Source: Opitutia bacterium ISCC 52
GTDB lineage: Bacteria > Verrucomicrobiota > Verrucomicrobiia > Opitutales > UBA2995
Assembly (NCBI GenBank): GCA_014529675.2
Contig: CP076040.1
Location: 4,173,894-4,237,893, forward strand
Length of the DNA: 64,000 nt
Direction of reading: 5' to 3'
Shown here piece after piece: positions 37,855 to 50,783 of this stretch; within the stretch, counting starts at the first letter, position 1, and each line of letters starts with the position of its first letter. The notes under the pieces were generated by a model. The model saw only the letters and a program-made list of their open reading frames with translations. It ran no database searches and had not been told where the DNA came from. The position numbers and the translations under genes are program-made.

Positions 37855-38486
37855 GAATTGTCGGCCTCCATACGTTGCATGAGAATAGCGAGAGCAGCTT
37901 CGGTCAGGACGATCGTGCCATAAAGCGCGAGCTGCAATGTATTCAGGTTAGCGGCATCTTCACGATCGACGCCTGCGATGTTGCGAGCAGCCAGGTGAAT
38001 CGTATCAGAAATCTCGGCATCGACGAGCAGGATGGATCCGCGCTCAGGAGCAATTTGCTTAAGCACATCTACAACCAGCTTGGTCTTTGGCTCGGATACC
38101 TTGAATTCATTGATTACCACCAGTGATTCATCAACCACACGGTCGAAAAGGGCGCGCTGGAATGCCAGAGCTTTCACCTTCTTATTGACCTTCTTGGAAT
38201 AATCCCGGGGCTTAGGACCCATGGCTACACCACCACCAGTCATGATTGGCGAGCGGCTACTACCCTGACGAGCCATACCCGTTCCTTTTTGGCGAAAAGG
38301 CTTTTTACCACCTCCGCTTACATCGGCTCGAGTCTTGGTCTTGTGAGTGCCATAGCGTTTGTTGGCGCGAATAGCAGTGATAACCTCCTTGACCGCTTGA
38401 GTGCCTTTTGAGCCTTCAAAGGTTGGACCGGCGAATTCTTTTTCGCCGCTGGAAGTTCCGTCTGATTTAAAAGTCTTCAATTTCAT
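37851..38486 (-). CDS. rplD: 50S ribosomal protein L4
   Basis: 211 residues; its long loop reaches the exit tunnel. The loop sequence KTRADVSGGGKKPFRQKGTGMARQGSSRSP is nearly invariant in L4. In E. coli L4 represses the S10 operon; whether it does so here is not visible. It follows rplC by 16 nt. Confidence 0.97.
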   Translation of the reverse strand: MKLKTFKSDGTSSGEKEFAGPTFEGSKGTQAVKEVITAIRANKRYGTHKTKTRADVSGGGKKPFRQKGTGMARQGSSRSPIMTGGGVAMGPKPRDYSKKVNKKVKALAFQRALFDRVVDESLVVINEFKVSEPKTKLVVDVLKQIAPERGSILLVDAEISDTIHLAARNIAGVDREDAANLNTLQLALYGTIVLTEAALAILMQRMEADNS

Positions 38487-38502
38487 CGTTTAAGTGCTCC
38501 TG

Positions 38503-39147
38503 TTAGGCTTTCTTAACGCGGGTTTTCTTGGACGTACGGATAAGGACCTCAGATCCGTTGAAGCCAGGGGTGCTGCCCTTGACCAGGATGAGGTTCTTGT
38601 CTTCGTAGATCTTAACGATCTGCAAGTTTTGTACGGTACGACGTTTGTTACCCATGTGGCCCGGCATGATCTGGCCCTTGAACACGTGTCCAGGATCCTG
38701 ACAGAGTCCGATAGAACCCACGCGTCGGTGAAACATAGAACCGTGAGAAGCAGGACCTCCCTTGGTGTTCCAACGTTTAACCACCCCTTGGAAACCACGG
38801 CCTTTAGTGGTACCAACAATATCCACCTTCTTGCCTTCTTCAAAACCACTCACAGTCAGCGTGTCGCCGATGTTGTGACCAGGGGCTTCCTTACAGCGAA
38901 CTTCTTTCAAAACAGAAAGACCTTCCTGGGAAGCTTTGGCGAGGTGGCCATTCTGGCCAGCCGACATGTTTTTAGCCTTTTTGCGAGGGAAGCCGATTTG
39001 GATGGCGTTGTAGCCATCGGATTCCTCGGTCTTGACCTGAGTTACTGGACAAGGTCCAGCTTCGAATACGGTGACGGGAACTAGACGATTTTCTTCGTCA
39101 TAGACCTGCGTCATCCCAAGTTTTTTACCAATGAGTGTGTGTAGCAT
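38503..39147 (-). CDS. rplC: 50S ribosomal protein L3
   Basis: Early assembly protein near the peptidyl-transferase centre. 214 residues. Start MLHTLIGKKLGMTQVYDEE; loop motif TTKGRGFQGVVKRWNTKGGPASHGS; and RVGSIGLCQDPGHVFKGQIMPGHMG. A 92-nt gap separates it from rpsJ; it holds small inverted repeats (AGTAG-GA-CTACT, GGAGCTCC) but no gene. Confidence 0.98.
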   Translation of the reverse strand: MLHTLIGKKLGMTQVYDEENRLVPVTVFEAGPCPVTQVKTEESDGYNAIQIGFPRKKAKNMSAGQNGHLAKASQEGLSVLKEVRCKEAPGHNIGDTLTVSGFEEGKKVDIVGTTKGRGFQGVVKRWNTKGGPASHGSMFHRRVGSIGLCQDPGHVFKGQIMPGHMGNKRRTVQNLQIVKIYEDKNLILVKGSTPGFNGSEVLIRTSKKTRVKKA

Positions 39148-39239
39148 TTTTTAAGCGGTAGGCGGAACCGGAGCTCCCTTTTCAGTAGTCCTACTTTAAT
39201 GATGTGAAATTAAGTTACTTCAGTACTCGGATTTAAAAA

Positions 39240-39548
39240 TTAAACGTTGATTGAAATATCCACTCCAGATGGAAGATTCAGCTTCTTAAGCTCGTCGACC
39301 GTCTGAGCAGTAGGCTCAACGATATCGATGAGGCGCTTGTGCGTGCGGATTTCAAATTGCTCCATGGATTTCTTATTTACGTGCGGAGAACGGTTCACAG
39401 AGAACTTCTCAATATGAACGGGAAGAGGAACTGGGCCAGAAACCCGTGCTCCGGACCGCTTGGCAGTCTCCACTATATCCTGGGCGGAAGAATCGATTAC
39501 TCGGTAATCGAATCCCTTAAGTCTGATGCGTATTTTTTGAGCGGACAT
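39240..39548 (-). CDS. rpsJ: 30S ribosomal protein S10
   Basis: 102 residues, also the NusE partner of NusB in antitermination. [21 protein letters not shown] at the N-terminus and the loop [21 protein letters not shown] are diagnostic. It follows fusA by 5 nt, so the str and S10 groups are one operon. Confidence 0.98.
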   Translation of the reverse strand: MSAQKIRIRLKGFDYRVIDSSAQDIVETAKRSGARVSGPVPLPVHIEKFSVNRSPHVNKKSMEQFEIRTHKRLIDIVEPTAQTVDELKKLNLPSGVDISINV

Positions 39549-39553
39549 ATAAA

Positions 39554-41707
39554 TTAAGTGCGAACGGGTTCGCGATAGGTAGTTTGTGTAATAGACTCTA
39601 AGAGGCTGGTGGGCACTTCCTCAAAATGTGAGGGCTCCATGGAGTAATTTGCCCGGCCTTTGGAAAGCGATCGTACATCGGTCGCATAACCAAACATCGC
39701 CTCTAATGGTACCATGGAAGAAATAATGCAAGCATTCGTTTTCGTTTCCATGTTTTGAATGCGACCCCGGCGACGATTTAAGTCGCCCATAACCTCTCCT
39801 TGGTAATCTTCCGGAGTGGTTACTTCTACGCTCATGATAGGCTCAAGCAATATGGGGCCTGCATTCTTCATGGCATCACGGAAAGCAAAAATACCAGCCA
39901 TTTTGAAAGCCATTTCGGAGGAATCGACGTCGTGGTAGGACCCATCGACGATGCGCACTTTGAAATCGATTACCGGGTAGGCAGCGACGACACCATTTTT
40001 GGCAGCTTCGTAGATGCCATCCATAGTTGGCTTAATAAATTCTTTAGGAATCGCACCGCCTACAATTTCGGAAACGACTTCGACTCCGGCACCTTGTTTG
40101 TTGGGCTCAATCTCAATGACAGCATGACCGTATTGGCCTTTACCACCGGATTGGCGGACAAACTTACCTTCACCACGCGCACTATTCGAAATAGTTTCGC
40201 GGTAAGCGATTTCGGGCTTTCCGGCTCGGGCTTGTACTTTGAATTCACGGAACAAACGATCGCGGATAATCTCGAGGTGAAGCTCACCCATACCTGCAAT
40301 CAGCGTCTGCCCGGTTTCTTCATTGCTGGAAACTTGGAAAGTTGGATCTTCGTCCGAAAGACGACTTAACGCCATCGACATTTTTTCCTGATCGGCCGTA
40401 GTGTTAGGCTCGATGGACATAGAAATTACGGGTTCTGGGAATGTGGGAGGCTCAAGAGCTACATCCAGTGATTTTTCGCAAAGCGTATCACCGGTCTTCA
40501 CATTTTTCACTCCGATCATGGCACAGATGTCTCCGGAGTAGGCTACATCAATATCGTCGCGGGCGTCAGCCTTCATGATTAAAAGGCGACTAACGCGCTC
40601 CATCTTGCGAGTGCGAGGATTATAGACCTGTGTTCCCTTTTCCAGCTTGCCGGAGTAAACGCGGAAAAATACCAGTTTCCCAACAAATGGATCTGTCCAG
40701 AGCTTGAAAGCCAACCCAGCAAACTTGCTGCTGTCATCTGGGCCAAGTTCCACATCTTCCTCCTTCGAATTATGTCCGCTCATCGGAGGTAGGTCCAAAG
40801 GTGAAGGAAGGTAATTCACAACCGCATCGAGTAAAGATTGAACACCTTTGTTTTTGAATGCGGATCCAGGGATGACCCCAATAAATTGAATAGAAGTAGT
40901 CGCCTTTCGCAGCGCTATTTTAAGCTCATCTTCTTCGAGCTCTTCACCACCTAGGTATTTTTCAGCGACCACATCGTCGAAATCTGAAACAGCTTCGATC
41001 AGGGTTTCACGGTGGGTATCAGCCTGCTCGCGCAAGTCAGCTGGAATATCATTCACGTCGAACCTTACGCCAAGTGCATCTGACTCATCAAAGTAGATCG
41101 CTTTCATCGACACCAAGTCGATAAGGCCGACAAAGTCTTCTTCTGCACCGATGGGGAGAAATAATGCATGAGCGTTAGCACCCAGCTTATCGCGCATTTC
41201 CTCAATCACCGCAAAGAAGTCGGCTCCGACTCGGTCCATTTTGTTAATAAACGCGATCCGAGGCACACTATACTTATCGGCTTGGCGCCACACAGTTTCG
41301 GACTGAGGTTGAACACCACCCACTGCGCAAAATACAGCTACAGCTCCGTCAAGAACTCGAAGCGAACGCTCAACTTCGGCGGTAAAGTCTACGTGACCAG
41401 GAGTGTCGATAATGTTGATGCGATGCTCTTGACCATTAAAAGGGCCTTGTTTGGTTTCCCAAGCACAAGAGATGGCAGCCGAGGTGATAGTAATACCACG
41501 CTCACGTTCCTGCGCCATCCAATCGGTCACAGCTGTGCCTTCATGAACTTCGCCAATTTTGTGAACAACCCCGGTATAGTAGAGTATACGCTCTGTGGTC
41601 GTTGTCTTTCCCGCATCGATATGGGCAGCTATGCCGATGTTCCGAGTACGCTCCAAAGGAAACTCGCGCTTGGGCGAATTCTTTGAAGATATGTCGGAAA
41701 AACCCAT
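39554..41707 (-). CDS. fusA: Elongation factor G
   Basis: GTPase that drives translocation. 717 residues, slightly longer than the ~700 usual because of a short N-terminal leader before [20 protein letters not shown] (P-loop near residues 28-36). Further G motifs are DTPGHVDF and [10 protein letters not shown]. Domains II-V follow, with domain IV ending in the tip region [13 protein letters not shown]. It lies between rpsG (9 nt) and rpsJ (5 nt). Confidence 0.98.
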   Translation of the reverse strand: MGFSDISSKNSPKREFPLERTRNIGIAAHIDAGKTTTTERILYYTGVVHKIGEVHEGTAVTDWMAQERERGITITSAAISCAWETKQGPFNGQEHRINIIDTPGHVDFTAEVERSLRVLDGAVAVFCAVGGVQPQSETVWRQADKYSVPRIAFINKMDRVGADFFAVIEEMRDKLGANAHALFLPIGAEEDFVGLIDLVSMKAIYFDESDALGVRFDVNDIPADLREQADTHRETLIEAVSDFDDVVAEKYLGGEELEEDELKIALRKATTSIQFIGVIPGSAFKNKGVQSLLDAVVNYLPSPLDLPPMSGHNSKEEDVELGPDDSSKFAGLAFKLWTDPFVGKLVFFRVYSGKLEKGTQVYNPRTRKMERVSRLLIMKADARDDIDVAYSGDICAMIGVKNVKTGDTLCEKSLDVALEPPTFPEPVISMSIEPNTTADQEKMSMALSRLSDEDPTFQVSSNEETGQTLIAGMGELHLEIIRDRLFREFKVQARAGKPEIAYRETISNSARGEGKFVRQSGGKGQYGHAVIEIEPNKQGAGVEVVSEIVGGAIPKEFIKPTMDGIYEAAKNGVVAAYPVIDFKVRIVDGSYHDVDSSEMAFKMAGIFAFRDAMKNAGPILLEPIMSVEVTTPEDYQGEVMGDLNRRRGRIQNMETKTNACIISSMVPLEAMFGYATDVRSLSKGRANYSMEPSHFEEVPTSLLESITQTTYREPVRT

Positions 41708-41716
41708 AGTTACTCC

Positions 41717-42190
41717 TTACCAGCGAAGGTGCGCGAACGCACGATTGGCCTGGGCCATGCGATGGGTATCTTCACGTTTCTTAACGACCACACCGGTACT
41801 GTTGTAGGCATCTACAATCTCGAGCGCGAGGGCCTCGGTGAAAGGCACACCCTTCCGACTCTTAGCCGCTTGGATCAACCAGCGAAATGCCAGACTCTGC
41901 TGACGCTCGAAAGAAATCTCTACTGGAACCTGATAGGTAGCACCACCCACACGACGACTCTTAACTTCCAGGCGTGGACGGATGTTTTCCAAGGCTCCCA
42001 AAATGAGATCGATAGGATCACCCTTCTCCAGCTTTTCAGCTACGAGTTCAAAGGCTCCATATACGATTTTTTGCGCAATGGATTTTTTTCCAGAACGCAT
42101 AACCATATTGGTTAGATTACTAACCAGCGTGCTGTTGTAACGAGGATCGGGAATGGGTACCCGTTTTACTGCTCTGCGACGACGTGACAT
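41717..42190 (-). CDS. rpsG: 30S ribosomal protein S7
   Basis: Primary binder of the 16S 3' major domain, 157 residues. MSRRRRAVKRVPIPDPRYNS at the start, LENIRPRLEVKSRRVGGATYQVP and the C-terminal KKREDTHRMAQANRAFAHLRW are typical. It follows rpsL by 10 nt. Confidence 0.98.
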   Translation of the reverse strand: MSRRRRAVKRVPIPDPRYNSTLVSNLTNMVMRSGKKSIAQKIVYGAFELVAEKLEKGDPIDLILGALENIRPRLEVKSRRVGGATYQVPVEISFERQQSLAFRWLIQAAKSRKGVPFTEALALEIVDAYNSTGVVVKKREDTHRMAQANRAFAHLRW

Positions 42191-42200
42191 AGTATAAAGC

Positions 42201-42575
42201 TTATGATTTTGGACGTTTTACCCCGTATTTCGAACGGCTACGGCGGCGTTTATCCACACTCAAACAGTCCAAAGTTCCACGCACGATGTGGTAACGCACA
42301 CCGGGTAAATCCTTCACACGACCACCGCGAACCAGCACGATACTGTGCTCCTGAAGGTTGTGACCTTCGTCGGGGATGTAGGCGATGATTTCATGACCGT
42401 TGGTCAAGCGAACCTTGGCAACCTTGCGGATAGCAGAGTTCGGTTTTTTAGGTGTACGGGTCATTACTTGGACACAAACTCCACGGCGAAATGGGTTTGA
42501 ATCCAAGGCTGGCGATTTGGATTTGGTCTTAACGACCTTCCTGCCTTTGCGAACTAACTGGTTAATGGTGGGCAT
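42201..42575 (-). CDS. rpsL: 30S ribosomal protein S12
   Basis: Decoding-centre protein, 124 residues. [20 protein letters not shown] at the start. The accuracy loops [18 protein letters not shown] and [20 protein letters not shown] carry wild-type lysines at the streptomycin-resistance positions, so the sequence looks streptomycin-sensitive at this locus (inference). First gene of the str group, behind its own promoter. Confidence 0.98.
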   Translation of the reverse strand: MPTINQLVRKGRKVVKTKSKSPALDSNPFRRGVCVQVMTRTPKKPNSAIRKVAKVRLTNGHEIIAYIPDEGHNLQEHSIVLVRGGRVKDLPGVRYHIVRGTLDCLSVDKRRRSRSKYGVKRPKS

Positions 42576-42608
42576 TGTATATGGTACAAATTTTGCGAAA
42601 AGAGGTGG

Positions 42609-42636
42609 AAAGTATCACCCTGCAGTTGTTAATCAA
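42609..42636 (-). promoter_or_regulatory. Predicted sigma-70 promoter of the str-S10 superoperon
   Basis: Minus strand: -35 TTGATT (42631-42636), a 16-bp spacer, then -10 TACTTT (42609-42614) with an upstream TG one base away (extended -10). The predicted transcript start is about 25 nt before the rpsL ATG. It follows the rpoC terminator, which supports an independent start here. Confidence 0.5.
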
Positions 42637-42757
42637 GTATTAATTTGGCGTTTTTTCGGATAGAAATTCAGCTTCCTTCAATTCGAAGGAATCCAAGTAT
42701 CTATCGGGCTTTGCGCCGCTGAATGGTGCTCTAAGAAAGCGCTGATAAAATGACTGA

Positions 42758-42783
42758 GGCAGACCCCTTATAAAGGGCCTGCC
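42758..42783 (-). terminator. Probable terminator after rpoC
   Basis: An inverted repeat GGCAG...CTGCC with an inner CCCTT-ATA-AAGGG stem lies 31 nt past the rpoC stop. On the minus strand it is followed by TCAGTCATTTTATC, a weak T-tract, so termination may be partial. Confidence 0.5.
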
Positions 42784-42813
42784 CCAACCGGTAAAAATGG
42801 TTAAGAAAAAACC

Positions 42814-45800
42814 TTAGCCAACTTCTTCATCCGAGTCGTCATCAGACACGAATTCGTTGCCGAAGGTATCAATTTTCATGTTCCGATACTTAGGCAGTCC
42901 GGTTCCCGCAGGAATCAAGTGACCCATGATGACGTTTTCCTTAAATCCGGTGAGGTCGTCGACCTTTCCGAGAGTAGAAGCGTCAGTCAAAACACGGGTT
43001 GTTTCCTGGAAAGAAGCAGCAGAAATGAAACTCTCGGTCTCAATAGAGGCCTTGGTAATACCAAGGAGAATAGGTTCCCCTTCAGCAGGCTTACCACCAG
43101 CTTCGATGATCCGTTCATTTTCCACCATAAAGGTTTTCCGTTCGATTTGCTCACCCCAGAAGAATTCAGTATCCCCTGGATCGGAAATGCGAACTTTCCT
43201 AAGCATTTGGGAGATAATGACTTCGATGTGCTTATCGTTAATCGTAACACCCTGCATGCGATATACCTTCTGGATTTCAGAGAGCAGGAATTCCTGTAAG
43301 GCTGTAGGCCCGAGAATATCAAGAATCTCATGTGGATCGGCTGAACCTTCAGTCAGGTGCTGGCCTTTGTAAACACGGTCGCCCACCTGGACAATGATGT
43401 GCTTACCATGAGCGATCAGATGATCTTTTTCTTGGCCTGATTCTTCGTCAGATACCACGAGGCGTTTTTTGCCGCGAACACTGGTTCCAAAAGAAACAAT
43501 ACCGTCGATCTTGGCCATTTCCGTAGCTTCCTTCGGACGGCGAGCTTCGAAGAGCTCGGCAACCCGTGGAAGACCACCGGTAATATCCATGGTCTTGGAC
43601 GCCTGACGTGGAGTCTTCGCAATCAAAGTTCCAGCTGTAATGGTGTCACCCTCCCCTACTGCGACCTGTGCTGCGGTCGGAATTGCGTAGGTTGCGATGG
43701 CTTTTCCAGAATCATCCTGAATCTCAAGTTGAGGATTCAAATCTTCCTTGTGCTCAGTGATTACTACACCGATCCGGCCAGTTGATTCGTCCAGCTCCTT
43801 TTTGATAGTTACACCAGGAATCATGTCGCGGTAGACGATATGACCTGCTTTTTCAGAAAGAATAGGCACATTGTGCGGATCCCATTGAGCCAAGGTAGCT
43901 CCTGCTTTAATCTCAGAACCGTCCTCGAGTTGGATTACGGCTCCTACTGGGATGGCGTAATTTTCGAGTTCTTTATCGTTCTTATCGAGAATCTGGATAG
44001 ATCCAGTCTTGTTCAATACCACGTGCACACCTTTGCCAACTTCTACGAAGCGCAGGCCGGTGAACTTAGCAAATCCGTCGTTACGAACCTGGATGTCATT
44101 GCTCTTGGACAAGTTCGATGCAATTCCACCGATGTGGAAAGTACGCATGGTCAACTGAGTTCCAGGTTCACCAATAGATTGGGCTGCGATGATTCCTACA
44201 GATGATCCCATTTCCACAGTCTTATTTGTGGCAGGATTGATTCCGTAACTGCGGGCCGTAATTCCGTTGATGCCGCGGCAAGTCAAAGGTGATAGAATCT
44301 TAACACGTTCGATTCCCAACTCCGCGATGCGCTTGCCCATCGCCTCAGTTACCATTTCGGCTTCTTCAACAAGCACTTCATCCGGGTTCAATGGGTTGCG
44401 AACTTCTTGAGCCACACAGCGACCGATAATACGATCTTGGAGTGGCACGATCTCCTCATCACCTTCACGAATATCACGCTTCCAGATACCGTCACGTTGT
44501 CCGTCATCATCTTCAGAGATAATCACGTCCATGGCCACATCACAAAGCTTACGAGTCAGGTAACCAGCATCTGCAGTCTTAAGAGCCGTATCTGCGAGTC
44601 CCTTACGAGCACCGTGAGTAGAGATAAAGTATTCGAGAACTGAAAGACCTTCCTTAAAGGAGGAAAGAATCGGACGTTCGATAATTTCACCAGATGGTTT
44701 AGCCATCAATCCACGAGTTCCGCACAACTGACGAACCTGTTGACGGTTACCACGAGCACCGGAATCCATCATTAAGTAAACTGGGTTTGGTTCAGCCTTA
44801 CCATTGTTGTCGTCCAAACCTTCGAAGGTTGCCTTCTGAATTTGGTCGGTTGCTCCGGTCCAGATATCGATGATCTTGTTGTAGCGCTCACCTTGGGTAA
44901 TGATACCCTTGCGGTATTGCTCTTCAACTTCATCAATCTTGGAACGAGCATCTCCAACGATGCTGTCTTTGCTTTCAGGAATGATCATATCGCTCACACC
45001 CATGGAAATACCAGCGGTGGTTGCGATATCGAAACCGAGTTCCTTTAGATCATCGAGAACCTCAATGGTCTTTTCCTTACCAGAGACCTGGTAGGTAGAC
45101 AAAATGATATCACCCAACTTGGACTTAGGCACGGCGACGTTGATGAAACCTAATTCTTTTGGCCAAATCTGGTTGAACATGATCCGTCCAACTGTGGTCC
45201 GAATGATCTTACGCTTATTATTACCGTATATCGTTTCCGGACCTTCAAAGTCTGGATTTACCAGATCAATCCAGTCGTGCTTATTCAGGATACCGTCTGC
45301 TTCAGCGAGAAGAATCTCATCCACTTCAGAAGCGAGAGGAACTCGTTGGCCTTCAGCAGGTTTTGTGCGAGGCTCGAGAGTCACATAGTAGGCTCCCATA
45401 ACAACGTCCTGTGAAGGAGTCAGCGCAGGTTTACCACTCGAAGGAAGGAAGATATTGTTGGTAGCAAGCATGAGGAGCTTACACTCCATAATCGCTTCCA
45501 AAGACAATGGAACGTGTACCGCCATTTGGTCACCATCGAAGTCAGCATTGTAAGCCGCACAAACGAGTGGGTGAACACGGATAGCATCTCCCTCAATCAA
45601 GACAGGCTCGAAAGCTTGGATTGAAAGACGGTGAAGCGTTGGAGCACGATTCAAAAGAACAGGGTGACCAGCGGTTACTTCTTCAAGAATATCCCATACT
45701 TCCGGAGTCCGTTTCTCGATCATCTTGCGAGCACCGCGAACCGTGTGCACAAATCCGAGCTCTTTCAATCGACGGATAATAAAGGGTTCGAAGAGCACCA

Positions 45801-46926
45801 AAGCCATCTTCTTAGGAAGACCACATTGGCTGAGCTTTAGATCAGGACCAATAACGATCACAGAACGACCAGAATAGTCTACGCGCTTACCGAGCAAGTT
45901 TTGACGGAAACGACCTTGCTTACCTTTGAGCATGTCACTCAAAGATTTTAGAGGACGATTTCCAGCACCGGTTACGGCACGGCCGTGACGGCCATTGTCG
46001 AACATCGCATCGACCGCTTCTTGCAACATGCGCTTTTCGTTATTGATAATAACGTCTGGCGTCTTGAGCTGCATGAGGTTTTTCAAACGGTTGTTCCGGT
46101 TGATTACTCGGCGGTATAAATCATTCAAGTCAGAGGTCGCGAAGCGGCCACCTTCCAACGGAACCAAAGGACGCAAGTCGGGAGGAATGACTGGAAGAAC
46201 TTCAAGAACCATCCACTCGGGACGAGTGTCACTATTAATAAACCCTCCAATAAGCTTCAAGCGTTTGGAGATCTTCTTCTTAATCTGCTTGGAGCGAGTG
46301 TTTTGCATCGCTTCGTGCAGCTCGTCCACCATGGGCTCGAGAACAGCATTGGTCAAAACGTCGCGGATAGCTTCTGCACCCATCTTCGCGTTGAACGCAT
46401 CTTCACCATACTCATCGATCGCGTCCTGGTATTCAGACTCGGTAAGTAGCTGCTTCTCTTCGAGAGGAGTCTTACCGGCATCGGTCACCATATAGTTCTC
46501 ATAGTAAATAACGCGCTCAAGATTACGAGCGGTCATGTCGAGCATGAGACCGATGCGACTAGGCATACTCTTTAGGAACCAAATGTGAGTAACCGGAACA
46601 GCCAACTCGATGTGTCCCATGCGATCGCGTCGTACCCGTGAAACGGTTACTTCAACCCCACAACGATCACAGACAACACCCTTGTATTTGATACGCTTGT
46701 ATTTGCCACAGGCGCATTCGTAATCCCGAACGGGACCAAAAATGCGTTGGCAAAACAGGCCACCTGGTTCGGGTTTAAAAGTCCTGTAATTGATGGTTTC
46801 CGGATTCTTTACTTCACCACGCGACCACGAGCGGATGGTGTCAGGGGACGCTAAGGTGATCTTGACGGAGTCAAGCTGGTTTTCTCGGTCAAATCCGAGA
46901 ACTTCTTTTGCTTCTTGTGTGCTCAT
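42814..46926 (-). CDS. rpoC: DNA-directed RNA polymerase beta' subunit
   Basis: Catalytic clamp subunit, 1370 residues. The N-terminal zinc ribbon is [19 protein letters not shown]. The rudder/lid region follows. The active-site magnesium motif [12 protein letters not shown] is at about residue 463. The trigger loop and bridge helix lie around [21 protein letters not shown], and the C-terminal clamp near the end has [14 protein letters not shown]. It is encoded 20 nt after rpoB. No insertion of unusual size is apparent. Confidence 0.99.
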   Translation of the reverse strand: MSTQEAKEVLGFDRENQLDSVKITLASPDTIRSWSRGEVKNPETINYRTFKPEPGGLFCQRIFGPVRDYECACGKYKRIKYKGVVCDRCGVEVTVSRVRRDRMGHIELAVPVTHIWFLKSMPSRIGLMLDMTARNLERVIYYENYMVTDAGKTPLEEKQLLTESEYQDAIDEYGEDAFNAKMGAEAIRDVLTNAVLEPMVDELHEAMQNTRSKQIKKKISKRLKLIGGFINSDTRPEWMVLEVLPVIPPDLRPLVPLEGGRFATSDLNDLYRRVINRNNRLKNLMQLKTPDVIINNEKRMLQEAVDAMFDNGRHGRAVTGAGNRPLKSLSDMLKGKQGRFRQNLLGKRVDYSGRSVIVIGPDLKLSQCGLPKKMALVLFEPFIIRRLKELGFVHTVRGARKMIEKRTPEVWDILEEVTAGHPVLLNRAPTLHRLSIQAFEPVLIEGDAIRVHPLVCAAYNADFDGDQMAVHVPLSLEAIMECKLLMLATNNIFLPSSGKPALTPSQDVVMGAYYVTLEPRTKPAEGQRVPLASEVDEILLAEADGILNKHDWIDLVNPDFEGPETIYGNNKRKIIRTTVGRIMFNQIWPKELGFINVAVPKSKLGDIILSTYQVSGKEKTIEVLDDLKELGFDIATTAGISMGVSDMIIPESKDSIVGDARSKIDEVEEQYRKGIITQGERYNKIIDIWTGATDQIQKATFEGLDDNNGKAEPNPVYLMMDSGARGNRQQVRQLCGTRGLMAKPSGEIIERPILSSFKEGLSVLEYFISTHGARKGLADTALKTADAGYLTRKLCDVAMDVIISEDDDGQRDGIWKRDIREGDEEIVPLQDRIIGRCVAQEVRNPLNPDEVLVEEAEMVTEAMGKRIAELGIERVKILSPLTCRGINGITARSYGINPATNKTVEMGSSVGIIAAQSIGEPGTQLTMRTFHIGGIASNLSKSNDIQVRNDGFAKFTGLRFVEVGKGVHVVLNKTGSIQILDKNDKELENYAIPVGAVIQLEDGSEIKAGATLAQWDPHNVPILSEKAGHIVYRDMIPGVTIKKELDESTGRIGVVITEHKEDLNPQLEIQDDSGKAIATYAIPTAAQVAVGEGDTITAGTLIAKTPRQASKTMDITGGLPRVAELFEARRPKEATEMAKIDGIVSFGTSVRGKKRLVVSDEESGQEKDHLIAHGKHIIVQVGDRVYKGQHLTEGSADPHEILDILGPTALQEFLLSEIQKVYRMQGVTINDKHIEVIISQMLRKVRISDPGDTEFFWGEQIERKTFMVENERIIEAGGKPAEGEPILLGITKASIETESFISAASFQETTRVLTDASTLGKVDDLTGFKENVIMGHLIPAGTGLPKYRNMKIDTFGNEFVSDDDSDEEVG

Positions 46927-46946
46927 TCTGGGTAGTGGCGTAAAAG

Positions 46947-49900
46947 TTAAATTCCAGCTTTGGCTTGGTTTTCGAGACGAATGTCGAGACAGAGACTTTG
47001 CATCTCCTTAATCAGGACGTTGAACGACTGCGGAGTGCCCGCACTGAGTGAGTTGTCACCCTTCACAAGATTTTCGTAAATCTTGGTCCGGCCTTGAACA
47101 TCATCAGACTTTACAGTGAGTAGCTCCTGCAAGGTGTAGGCGGCACCGTATGCTTCAAGTGCCCATACCTCCATCTCACCGAAACGCTGACCACCATATT
47201 GGGCTTTACCACCCAATGGCTGTTGCGTGATGAGTGAGTATGGACCCACCGCACGAGCGTGAATTTTGGATGCAACCAAGTGATTCAGCTTCATCATGTA
47301 GATGTGCCCAACAACCACCTCTTGGTCGAGAGGCTCGCCAGTTCTACCATTAAAGAGCTGGCTCTTGCCGTGTTCCGGAACTCCAGCCTGCTTACAGTGC
47401 TCACGGATTCCAGCTTCGTCTATACCGTCGAAAACGGGAGTGGCGATCTTGATGCCAAGCTTGTGGCACGCATAACCGAGGTGCGTCTCCAATACCTGTC
47501 CCACGTTCATTCGGGAAGGAACTCCCAATGGGTTTAGGCAGATTTCAATGGGTGTTCCATCAGAAAGGTAAGGCATATCTTCCTCGGGAACAATCTTGGC
47601 AACAACACCCTTGTTTCCGTGACGACCAGCCATCTTGTCACCGACTTGAAGCTTACGCTTGGTGGCGATGTAGACTTTCACCTGCTTGATGACACCTGAA
47701 TCAACTTCTGTGCCAGATTCGATAGTGGCAATCTTGCGCTCGCGCTCCTCTTCGAGCTCGTCGAACTTAGCCTGGAAGGAATTGATGATCTCCAGGATCT
47801 TGATACGAACTGGAGACGGATCGATTTCCACATGTTTCGCAACAGCGGCGAGACGTCGAAGCAAGGTCTTGGTGATCTTGCGGTTTGCCGGGATGATAAT
47901 TTCACCAGACTCACCGTTCACTACATCGAGAGGGATCTTTTCACCGAGCAGAATGTTGGAAAGAGCCTCAGTGAGGTTTTCTTTCAACCGGTCAGCTTCA
48001 TTACGGTATTCCTCATTGATCTGCTTGGTCTGACGACGACGATCAGATGGACTTAGAGTTTCCGTTTCCCCGTCAATTCGGGTGGAAACTTTTACATCCA
48101 TAACGATACCGGTCACACCAGAAGGGACGACCAAGGAGGTATCCTTAACATCGGCCGCTTTCTCACCGAAAATTGCACGAAGCAATTTCTCTTCTGGAGC
48201 AAGCTCAGTTTCACTCTTTGGCGTAATTTTACCAACAAGAATGTCACCAGGCTTAACCTCAGCGCCTACACGGATAACACCGTCGTGGTTGAGGTTCTTG
48301 AGTGCTTCCTCACCTACGTTTGGAATATCTCGAGTGATTTCTTCAGGTCCGAGCTTAGTGTCGCGGGCGGTGACTTCTTTTTCCTCAATATGGATGGAAG
48401 TAAAGATGTCCTGCTTGAGCACTTTTTCACTGATGAGGATCGCATCCTCAAAGTTATAACCATGCCATGGCATGAAGGCTACCAATACGTTTCGACCGAG
48501 GGCGAGTTCGCCTTGCTCGGTGCAAGCACCATCAGCGATCACATCTCCGACTTTCAACTTCTGGCCTTTCTTAACGATGGGTTTTTGGTTGAAGCAAGTT
48601 CCAGCATTGGAACGCATGAACTTACGGAGCTCGTAGACGTAGATGTCTTTCTTCGGATCAGATGCAGGATTGCGAGCTAGCTTAACCGGTAATTCTCCAT
48701 CGGGAGTAGTAATGACTCGGCGGGAATCCACTGAGGCAACAATACCGTCATGCTCAGCAAGTGCAACCGTCTTAGAATCTTGAGCAACCTTACTTTCGAT
48801 TCCAGTTCCTACATAAGGAGCTTGAGTGCGAAGTAGAGGCACACCTTGACGTTGCATATTGGAACCCATCAATGCGCGGTTCGCATCATCGTGCTCGAGG
48901 AATGGGATCAAACCTGCAGCAACAGAAACGAGCTGCTTCGGTGATACGTCCATGTAGTGAAGCACGTTAGGATCCGCTTCAAAGAAGTTGTCACCCTGGC
49001 GTGCGGTTACCGCTTCAGTAAAATTGCCCTTATCATCAATTTTAGAATTCGCCTGCGCTATAATCATACCTTCTTCTTCATCGGCAGTAACGTAGCGAAC
49101 TTCTTCAGTGACTTTACCATCTTTAACCACCCGATAAGGGGTTTCGATGAAACCAAATTCATTGATCCGAGAGAACACACTTAAGGAATTGATCAAACCA
49201 ATGTTTGGACCTTCAGGTGTTTCAATGGGACAAATACGACCGTAGTGAGACGGGTGAACGTCACGCACTTCGAAACCGGCTCGCTCACGATTCAAACCTC
49301 CAGGCCCGAGAGCACTCAAACGACGTTTGTGAGTGATTTCAGCCAACGGATTGATCTGATCCATAAATTGGGACAGCTGACTTCGGGCGAAGAAGTCACG
49401 GATAACCGTACTCAGCGCCTTGGGATTGATCAGCTTTTGCGGCGTAATTGAATCTACGCTTTGATCGTAAAGGGTCATACGCTCACGAACCAGGCGTTCA
49501 GTACGAGCCAGGCCGATACGGCATTGGTTAGCCAACAGCTCACCAACGGTGCGCACACGGCGACTACCTAAGTGATCGATGTCATCAACCACGCCTTCGC
49601 CCTTCTTCAATTTGATGAGGTAACGAGTCGCTTCTACGATATCCTCAACCATAACGATCCGCATATCCAGATCGGTATTGAGAGTAAGCTTCTGGTTGAT
49701 CTTGTAACGACCCACGCGACCGAGGTCATAGCGCTTTGGATCTTGGAACAGGCGTTTCAACAAGGCCTTGGCGTTTGCCGTTGTAGGAGGCTCACCAGGG
49801 CGGAGACGCTTATAAATTTCTTTCAGGGCTTCCTCTTCATTGCGAGTAGGATCCTTTTTCAGTGCACGAATGATTGCTCCTTCATCCACAGAAGTGTCGA

Positions 49901-50717
49901 TCACCCGTATAGCAGAGACTTCTGACTCTTCGAACTGGCGAATGATACTCTTGGTCAACGGCTCAAACGCACGCGCCAAAACTACACCTTGTCCAGCATC
50001 GATGATGTCTTCGACCAAGGTCAGGTTACTTACGCTGTCCATCTTCAGTGCTTTACCGATATCCAGGTCTTGGATAGAATAAAACAGATCGAGCAATTCT
50101 ACATCAGAACCATAACCCATTGCTCTGAGCAATGTGGTAATGAGGAATTTACGACGACGACGGCGACGGTCGAGGAATACATATAGCAGATCATTGTTGT
50201 CGAACTGCACTTCGAGCCAGGTTCCGCGATCGGGAATGATACGGAATGAGTGGAGCAACTTACCGCTGGTGTGAGGCGCTGTTTCAAACGCGATACCAGG
50301 GGAGCGGTGCAATTGGCTTACAACTACGCGCTCAGCGCCATTGATGATGAAAGATCCACGCTCGGTAATGTGCGGAATTTCACCCATGTAAATTTCTTCG
50401 TCCTTGATCTGGTCTTCTTCACGAAGGCGCAATTTCACGTAGAGAGATATGGAATACGTAACACCTTCCCGGATACATTCCATTTCCGTGTACTTGGGTC
50501 CAACAATGTTGTAGGACACGTACTCCAGAACGGATTTTCCATCGTAACTTTCGATGGGAAAGATCTCGCGAAACACAGCTTCCAGTCCTGTGGGCTTGCG
50601 CTTGGATGGAGCGCATTCCTGCTGTGTATATTCCTTAAAGGAATCAATTTGATTCTGAATGAGGTTAGGAGCGGAAATAACCTCCTGAAGTTTACCGAAA
50701 CTTATGCGATCAGACAT
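46947..50717 (-). CDS. rpoB: DNA-directed RNA polymerase beta subunit
   Basis: 1256 residues, starting [20 protein letters not shown]. The rifampicin-binding region reads [20 protein letters not shown] and [20 protein letters not shown], i.e. a wild-type rifampicin pocket by residue pattern. Near the C-terminus [17 protein letters not shown] and the clamp segment [20 protein letters not shown] are conserved. It lies 142 nt after rplL, behind a strong hairpin (50784-50832) that should reduce its transcription relative to the ribosomal genes. Confidence 0.99.
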   Translation of the reverse strand: MSDRISFGKLQEVISAPNLIQNQIDSFKEYTQQECAPSKRKPTGLEAVFREIFPIESYDGKSVLEYVSYNIVGPKYTEMECIREGVTYSISLYVKLRLREEDQIKDEEIYMGEIPHITERGSFIINGAERVVVSQLHRSPGIAFETAPHTSGKLLHSFRIIPDRGTWLEVQFDNNDLLYVFLDRRRRRRKFLITTLLRAMGYGSDVELLDLFYSIQDLDIGKALKMDSVSNLTLVEDIIDAGQGVVLARAFEPLTKSIIRQFEESEVSAIRVIDTSVDEGAIIRALKKDPTRNEEEALKEIYKRLRPGEPPTTANAKALLKRLFQDPKRYDLGRVGRYKINQKLTLNTDLDMRIVMVEDIVEATRYLIKLKKGEGVVDDIDHLGSRRVRTVGELLANQCRIGLARTERLVRERMTLYDQSVDSITPQKLINPKALSTVIRDFFARSQLSQFMDQINPLAEITHKRRLSALGPGGLNRERAGFEVRDVHPSHYGRICPIETPEGPNIGLINSLSVFSRINEFGFIETPYRVVKDGKVTEEVRYVTADEEEGMIIAQANSKIDDKGNFTEAVTARQGDNFFEADPNVLHYMDVSPKQLVSVAAGLIPFLEHDDANRALMGSNMQRQGVPLLRTQAPYVGTGIESKVAQDSKTVALAEHDGIVASVDSRRVITTPDGELPVKLARNPASDPKKDIYVYELRKFMRSNAGTCFNQKPIVKKGQKLKVGDVIADGACTEQGELALGRNVLVAFMPWHGYNFEDAILISEKVLKQDIFTSIHIEEKEVTARDTKLGPEEITRDIPNVGEEALKNLNHDGVIRVGAEVKPGDILVGKITPKSETELAPEEKLLRAIFGEKAADVKDTSLVVPSGVTGIVMDVKVSTRIDGETETLSPSDRRRQTKQINEEYRNEADRLKENLTEALSNILLGEKIPLDVVNGESGEIIIPANRKITKTLLRRLAAVAKHVEIDPSPVRIKILEIINSFQAKFDELEEERERKIATIESGTEVDSGVIKQVKVYIATKRKLQVGDKMAGRHGNKGVVAKIVPEEDMPYLSDGTPIEICLNPLGVPSRMNVGQVLETHLGYACHKLGIKIATPVFDGIDEAGIREHCKQAGVPEHGKSQLFNGRTGEPLDQEVVVGHIYMMKLNHLVASKIHARAVGPYSLITQQPLGGKAQYGGQRFGEMEVWALEAYGAAYTLQELLTVKSDDVQGRTKIYENLVKGDNSLSAGTPQSFNVLIKEMQSLCLDIRLENQAKAGI

Positions 50718-50783
50718 ATTATAAACCGGGATGACGGTGGTTAGAAAAAAGAAACAACCCTAGAGTCAGGGAAGAATTTAAGC